Below, in pieces: positions 14,423 through 17,583 of a stretch of DNA of 17,583 bases. The first letter of the stretch is position 1; every line of letters begins with the position of its first letter. The notes below the pieces were generated by a model. The model saw nothing but the letters and a program-made list of their open reading frames with translations. It was not told the origin of the DNA and did no database searches. The DNA comes from Deltaproteobacteria bacterium UBA6967 (GTDB lineage: Bacteria > SAR324 > NAC60-12): assembly GCA_002450295.1 (NCBI GenBank), contig DJYX01000250.1, positions 1 through 17,583 of the forward strand, read 5' to 3'. The translations under genes and the position numbers were made by a program.

Positions 14423-16018
14423 TTAACCAAGCAACTCTTTCTCACCGTCTTCGATGCTCTCTGGATCCAGTGGCAGAAACAGTGTGAAGGTTGAGCCTTT
14501 GTCAATTTGGCTGCGAACCCCAACTCGCCCCTTGAGTAGGTGAGTGGTTAATCGTACCAGCGCCAGACCCAATCCTGTACCGGCATAACTACGAGTGACA
14601 GAACTGTCGACCTGCTGGAAAGCCTTGAAAATCTTCTCCAAGTGATCAGCCGCAATACCGACTCCGGTATCGTGCACCGCAAGTTGGAACCAGTCCCCGT
14701 CGCGACTGAGCGTAACACTGATCGCACCACCTTCTGGAGTAAACTTGATGGCGTTACCCAGCAGGTTGATCAGCATCTGGCGTAACTTGTCCCGATCCAG
14801 GCGACAGGTGAATACACGACCTTGAGCAACCAGTTGGCTCTGCAGTTGCTTGCGGTGCATCAGCGGTTCCAGCAGATTGAGTACTTCTTCAGCGACCTCT
14901 CTCGGAGCAAACTCGGTGAAGTGCAGTTGCATCTTCCCCGCTTCCATGCGTGACAGATCCAGCAAAGAGTTGATCATATCGAGCAACTGTTGACCGCTAT
15001 CTCGAATGCGACCTAGTCGATCTTGCTGATAGTCGGAGAGGGTAGTCTCGTCATCATCCAGCAAGGCATCAGCAAAGCCAATGATGGCGTTGAGTGGCGT
15101 GCGCAACTCGTGAGACATGTTCGTCAAGAATTCACTCTTGGTCTGGGAAGCTCTCTCCAGCTCAGCGAAGGAATTGCGCAACTGTTGAGTCCGTTGCTGA
15201 ATGGCAATCAGCATTTCTCGAAACTCCTCGGCTAATTCACCAATCTCGTCTTGCGTCGAAATCTCGATCTGTCCATCAAAATTCTCATCTTTGACCCGCC
15301 GGACAGCGTCCCGTAATTCTTGCAGTGAGCGAGCGATCTGTTCTCCGAGCAACCGGGAGAGAATCCAGCCAATCAGAAAGACGGCCAGTGCAATGAAGAG
15401 GATGCGAATATTGAGATCAATCACCTCATTGCGAATCTGCAGGGTATTCTGTCTTGAGAAATTCGACTGCCAGCGAACAATAGTGGCGATAGCGTCTTCG
15501 ATGTTCAACTGTAGTGGCAGGATTTTGTTGACCATCATGTCGTTGGCCAGCAGCCAATCACTATCACGCCGATCCGTCTGATTGTTGGTATTGGCAAGGG
15601 AGCGGAAGGTCAGGGCCTCAACCTGTTGTTGTAGCTCATTCAGGTTACGAATCAGCAGCCGAATATCATAGAAGGTTCGGGCTTCGACTTGGCGTTCATC
15701 CTGCCAGAGGCGTGATGTTTTGTAGAGGCGATCAAGCTCCAGCAGAGCAGGCTCAATCTCCTCATCCCAGGCATTCATCCGTCCTTCACGAAAGATACTA
15801 TTGCCTGAAAGCAGCCACTCCCGTTGTGAGGAAACGGCGTGGTGCATTCCGTTGTTGAGTCGAAACCAGGCTTCGGTCACAGGTGGAATCTGTGAACTGT
15901 CCTCCACCAGTTCACCCTGTTGCTGCGAAAGCAGATAGATCAGGATGTAGCCAAGCAGAGAAAGAACGGAACTGAGATAAAAGACGACCAGAATTTTATT
16001 GCGTATGCTGCCGGTCAT
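14423..16018 (-). CDS. Membrane sensor histidine kinase (HAMP, HisKA, HATPase)
   Basis: A 531-residue sensor. Membrane segments at about 9-30 and 205-222 bracket a helical periplasmic sensory domain (about 31-204) of the four-helix-bundle type; its ligand is unknown. A HAMP linker follows (about 219-272), a coiled region, then the H box FLTNMSHELRTPLN with phospho-accepting His303, the N box NLLGNAIKFT (418-427), the G1 box DTGVGIA (450-456) and G2 box GTGLGLALV (480-488). There is no receiver domain and no response-regulator gene adjacent, so it is an orphan kinase in this window. ATG 16018 has AGGGAGG only 1 nt before it, an odd spacing. It is divergent from flgF; a link to motility is inference from position. 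Confidence 0.92.
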   Translation of the reverse strand: MTGSIRNKILVVFYLSSVLSLLGYILIYLLSQQQGELVEDSSQIPPVTEAWFRLNNGMHHAVSSQREWLLSGNSIFREGRMNAWDEEIEPALLELDRLYKTSRLWQDERQVEARTFYDIRLLIRNLNELQQQVEALTFRSLANTNNQTDRRDSDWLLANDMMVNKILPLQLNIEDAIATIVRWQSNFSRQNTLQIRNEVIDLNIRILFIALAVFLIGWILSRLLGEQIARSLQELRDAVRRVKDENFDGQIEISTQDEIGELAEEFREMLIAIQQRTQQLRNSFAELERASQTKSEFLTNMSHELRTPLNAIIGFADALLDDDETTLSDYQQDRLGRIRDSGQQLLDMINSLLDLSRMEAGKMQLHFTEFAPREVAEEVLNLLEPLMHRKQLQSQLVAQGRVFTCRLDRDKLRQMLINLLGNAIKFTPEGGAISVTLSRDGDWFQLAVHDTGVGIAADHLEKIFKAFQQVDSSVTRSYAGTGLGLALVRLTTHLLKGRVGVRSQIDKGSTFTLFLPLDPESIEDGEKELLG

Positions 16019-16126
16019 GCCTCCCTAGGGAACGGAGATTGGGAAAAAAGGACCTGAAGGCCCGTCCCTTGCTGGTATACGCCTTGAATGCGGAATCCTG
16101 CCTACCTCACTGCAATCGTCTGATTC

Positions 16127-16130
16127 GGAG
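16127..16130 (+). promoter_or_regulatory. Ribosome binding site deciding the flgF start
   Basis: GGAG lies 7 nt before ATG 16138. The longer in-frame ATG at 16039 lacks such a site and would add 33 residues absent from FlgF proteins. The rest of the 119-nt gap between the divergent kinase and flgF shows no clear sigma-28 or sigma-54 promoter to my eye. Confidence 0.65.
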
Positions 16131-16137
16131 CATTTTC

Positions 16138-16914
16138 ATGAGCGGAGTCTATAGTCTGGTCAAGGCCGCCGGCGCTGTCGAGCGCAAGATGGACACGGTG
16201 TCCAACAACCTGGCCAACGTCAATACTACTGGTTTTAAAGAAGACCAACCGAGCTTCCGTGAGGTGCTTTCCAAAGCACAGCAGGTGCTGCCGGAATCGG
16301 AAGAAGAGCGATTCCTGTCCCATGAATACTTGGATCAGTATGTGGGCATGGAGAAATCTGCCGTGACCGTAGATGAAATTGGAAAAAATTTCTCGCCCGG
16401 ACCCATGCAGCAAACAGACAATGCCTTGGATCTGGCAATCAACAATGAAGGTTTTTTCACCATCGACACGCCTTTTGGTCAGCGCTTCACCCGTAATGGA
16501 AACTTCCAGCTGAACAGTGAGGGCACGATCGTCACTTCAGACAACTACCCAGTGCTGGGCGAGAACGGTCCCATTCAGGTGAAAGGCCAAGAAATTTTTG
16601 TAGACTATCAAGGTCGAGTACAGGTGGATGGACAGCTTGCTGACCGTCTACTGACCGTCCGCTTCCGTAACCAGGACAACCTGCAGAAGCTGGGCAACTC
16701 TTTCTTCGCACCGATCAGCAGTGACGATGTGCCGATTCCTTCCGAGGAAGTTCGAGTCCAGCAGGGAATGCTGGAAGGCTCCAACGTCAACACCGTCATG
16801 GAGATGACTCGCATGATCAGCGCAAACCGCACGTACGAATCGATTCAGAAATCTTTGAGCAGCGTTGACCGGATGAACGAGCGAGCAATTAGTATTTCTC
16901 GGCTCCGGGGATAA
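16138..16914 (+). CDS. flgF: Flagellar proximal rod protein FlgF
   Basis: A 258-residue protein with the rod/hook N-terminal motif SNNLANVNTTGFKE (22-35) and the matching C-terminal helix (MLEGSNVNTVMEMTRMISAN, ending MNERAISISRLRG). FlgF builds the proximal part of the flagellar rod, exported by the flagellar type III apparatus and not by a signal peptide. The middle beta region (DNALDLAINNEGFFTIDTPF, GQRFTRNGNFQLNSEG) is typical. It starts MSGVYSLVKAAG, as in other FlgF proteins. flgG follows 25 nt downstream, the usual order. Confidence 0.9.
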   Translation: MSGVYSLVKAAGAVERKMDTVSNNLANVNTTGFKEDQPSFREVLSKAQQVLPESEEERFLSHEYLDQYVGMEKSAVTVDEIGKNFSPGPMQQTDNALDLAINNEGFFTIDTPFGQRFTRNGNFQLNSEGTIVTSDNYPVLGENGPIQVKGQEIFVDYQGRVQVDGQLADRLLTVRFRNQDNLQKLGNSFFAPISSDDVPIPSEEVRVQQGMLEGSNVNTVMEMTRMISANRTYESIQKSLSSVDRMNERAISISRLRG

Positions 16915-16939
16915 CCTTTTTATAGCGAGTTGAAGCCTT

Positions 16940-17583
16940 ATGATGCGATCTCTTTACACTGCAGCTACCGGTATGGGAGCCCAGCAGCGCAATATTGATG
17001 TCACCGCCAACAACCTGGCCAACGTCAACACCACAGGTTTCAAAAAGAGCCGAGTACACTTTCAGGACTTGCTCTACCACAACGAACGCAACGCAGGTGT
17101 GCCAGCCTCACTGTCCACTCAGGTTCCAGTGGGTCTTCATGTTGGACACGGTGTGAAACAGGTCTCCACGGAAAAAGTCCATGTGACTGGAAATCTGCAG
17201 AACACTGGTAACGATCTGGACATCAGTATTGACGGTGCTGGTTTCTTCCAGATCCTGCAGCCTAATGGCATCATCGCTTACTCCCGTGACGGACACTTCA
17301 ATATTGATGGTCAGGGGCGTCTGGTGACCAATGATGGGATGCCTGTTGACCCAGAGATCAACATTCCAGTTGATACTCGGAAAGTTGAGATCAGCAATGA
17401 TGGTACGGTTTCTGTGTTCCTTCGCGATGAAACTCAACCAGAAGCCATCGGCAGTCTCCAACTTGCTCGTTTCCAGAATCCAGCAGGTCTGACACCGATT
17501 GGCAAAAATCTGTACGTCTCCACGCCAGCCTCTGGTAACGCTGTTTTGGATAGCCCAGCCGCGAACGGTATGGGTGGCCTCAA
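16940..17583 (+). CDS. flgG: Flagellar distal rod protein FlgG, 3' end cut by window edge
   Basis: Open from ATG 16940 to the window edge, 214 codons of an expected ~260. It opens MMRSLYTAATGMGAQQRNID, the standard FlgG N-terminus, with ANNLANVNTTGFKKSR, a close cousin of the same motif in flgF. GLHVGHGVKQVST and the DGAGFFQI element are further FlgG marks. It forms the distal rod between proximal rod and hook. The missing part would hold the C-terminal rod helix. Confidence 0.92.
   Translation, partial: MMRSLYTAATGMGAQQRNIDVTANNLANVNTTGFKKSRVHFQDLLYHNERNAGVPASLSTQVPVGLHVGHGVKQVSTEKVHVTGNLQNTGNDLDISIDGAGFFQILQPNGIIAYSRDGHFNIDGQGRLVTNDGMPVDPEINIPVDTRKVEISNDGTVSVFLRDETQPEAIGSLQLARFQNPAGLTPIGKNLYVSTPASGNAVLDSPAANGMGGL

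Noticed and set aside
16019..16137. Possible flagellar promoter before flgF
   Set aside because: No match to the sigma-28 or sigma-54 patterns that I could trust; TATAC near 16076 has no matching -35 element.
16200..17045. Direct repeat between flgF and flgG (SNNLANVNTTGF region)
   Set aside because: Similarity reflects the common rod-protein family, not a recent duplication or mobile repeat.

Overview
The window reads as chromosomal DNA of a diderm (Gram-negative), LPS-making, flagellated bacterium with roughly balanced base composition. The evidence is lipid A kinase LpxK, an LptC-like protein, a secretin, many signal peptides and the flagellar rod genes flgF/flgG. Gene style suggests a proteobacterial or deltaproteobacterial/SAR324-like marine lineage, but that is an impression and no ribosomal or marker gene in the window can settle it. 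Genes are densely packed, often with ATGA overlaps. TGA, TAA and unusual starts (TTG, GTG) are all used, so TGA is an ordinary stop here. No tRNA, rRNA, insertion sequence, CRISPR array or phage gene was seen.

Layout. 1-1311 (minus strand): a left-truncated lytic transglycosylase follows a small DEDDy-type exonuclease, 15 nt apart. 1334-2995 (plus): a J-domain protein and a membrane-anchored family 2 glycosyltransferase. 3020-4673: three small exported proteins, one on minus and two on plus, share one architecture (signal peptide, glycine-zipper hairpin, polar linker, C-terminal strand ending in Phe) and look like diverged paralogues. 4694-7019: LptC-like protein, a stand-alone left-handed beta-helix protein with a helical tail, and a DUF423 membrane protein. 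7033-9237: a secretin whose reading frame is cut by one in-frame TGA at 7777-7779. 9345-11828: a small membrane protein with a predicted winged-helix tail, lpxK, peptide deformylase and a secreted DUF192 protein, nearly gapless. 11847-14234: a P-loop kinase with two tandem ATP-cone domains and an MFS transporter. 14264-14404: a C-terminal relic of an ammonium transporter. 14423-16018 (minus): a hybrid-free sensor histidine kinase. 16138-17583 (plus): flgF and the start of flgG.

Functionally the window is mostly envelope biology (peptidoglycan turnover, lipid A and LPS transport, outer-membrane secretin, exported glycine-zipper proteins), ending in flagellar rod genes. The least ordinary items are the glycine-zipper trio, the secretin interrupted by TGA with a stem-loop just downstream, the amt relic and the double ATP-cone kinase. 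I did not find a clear new multi-gene defence or mobile system.
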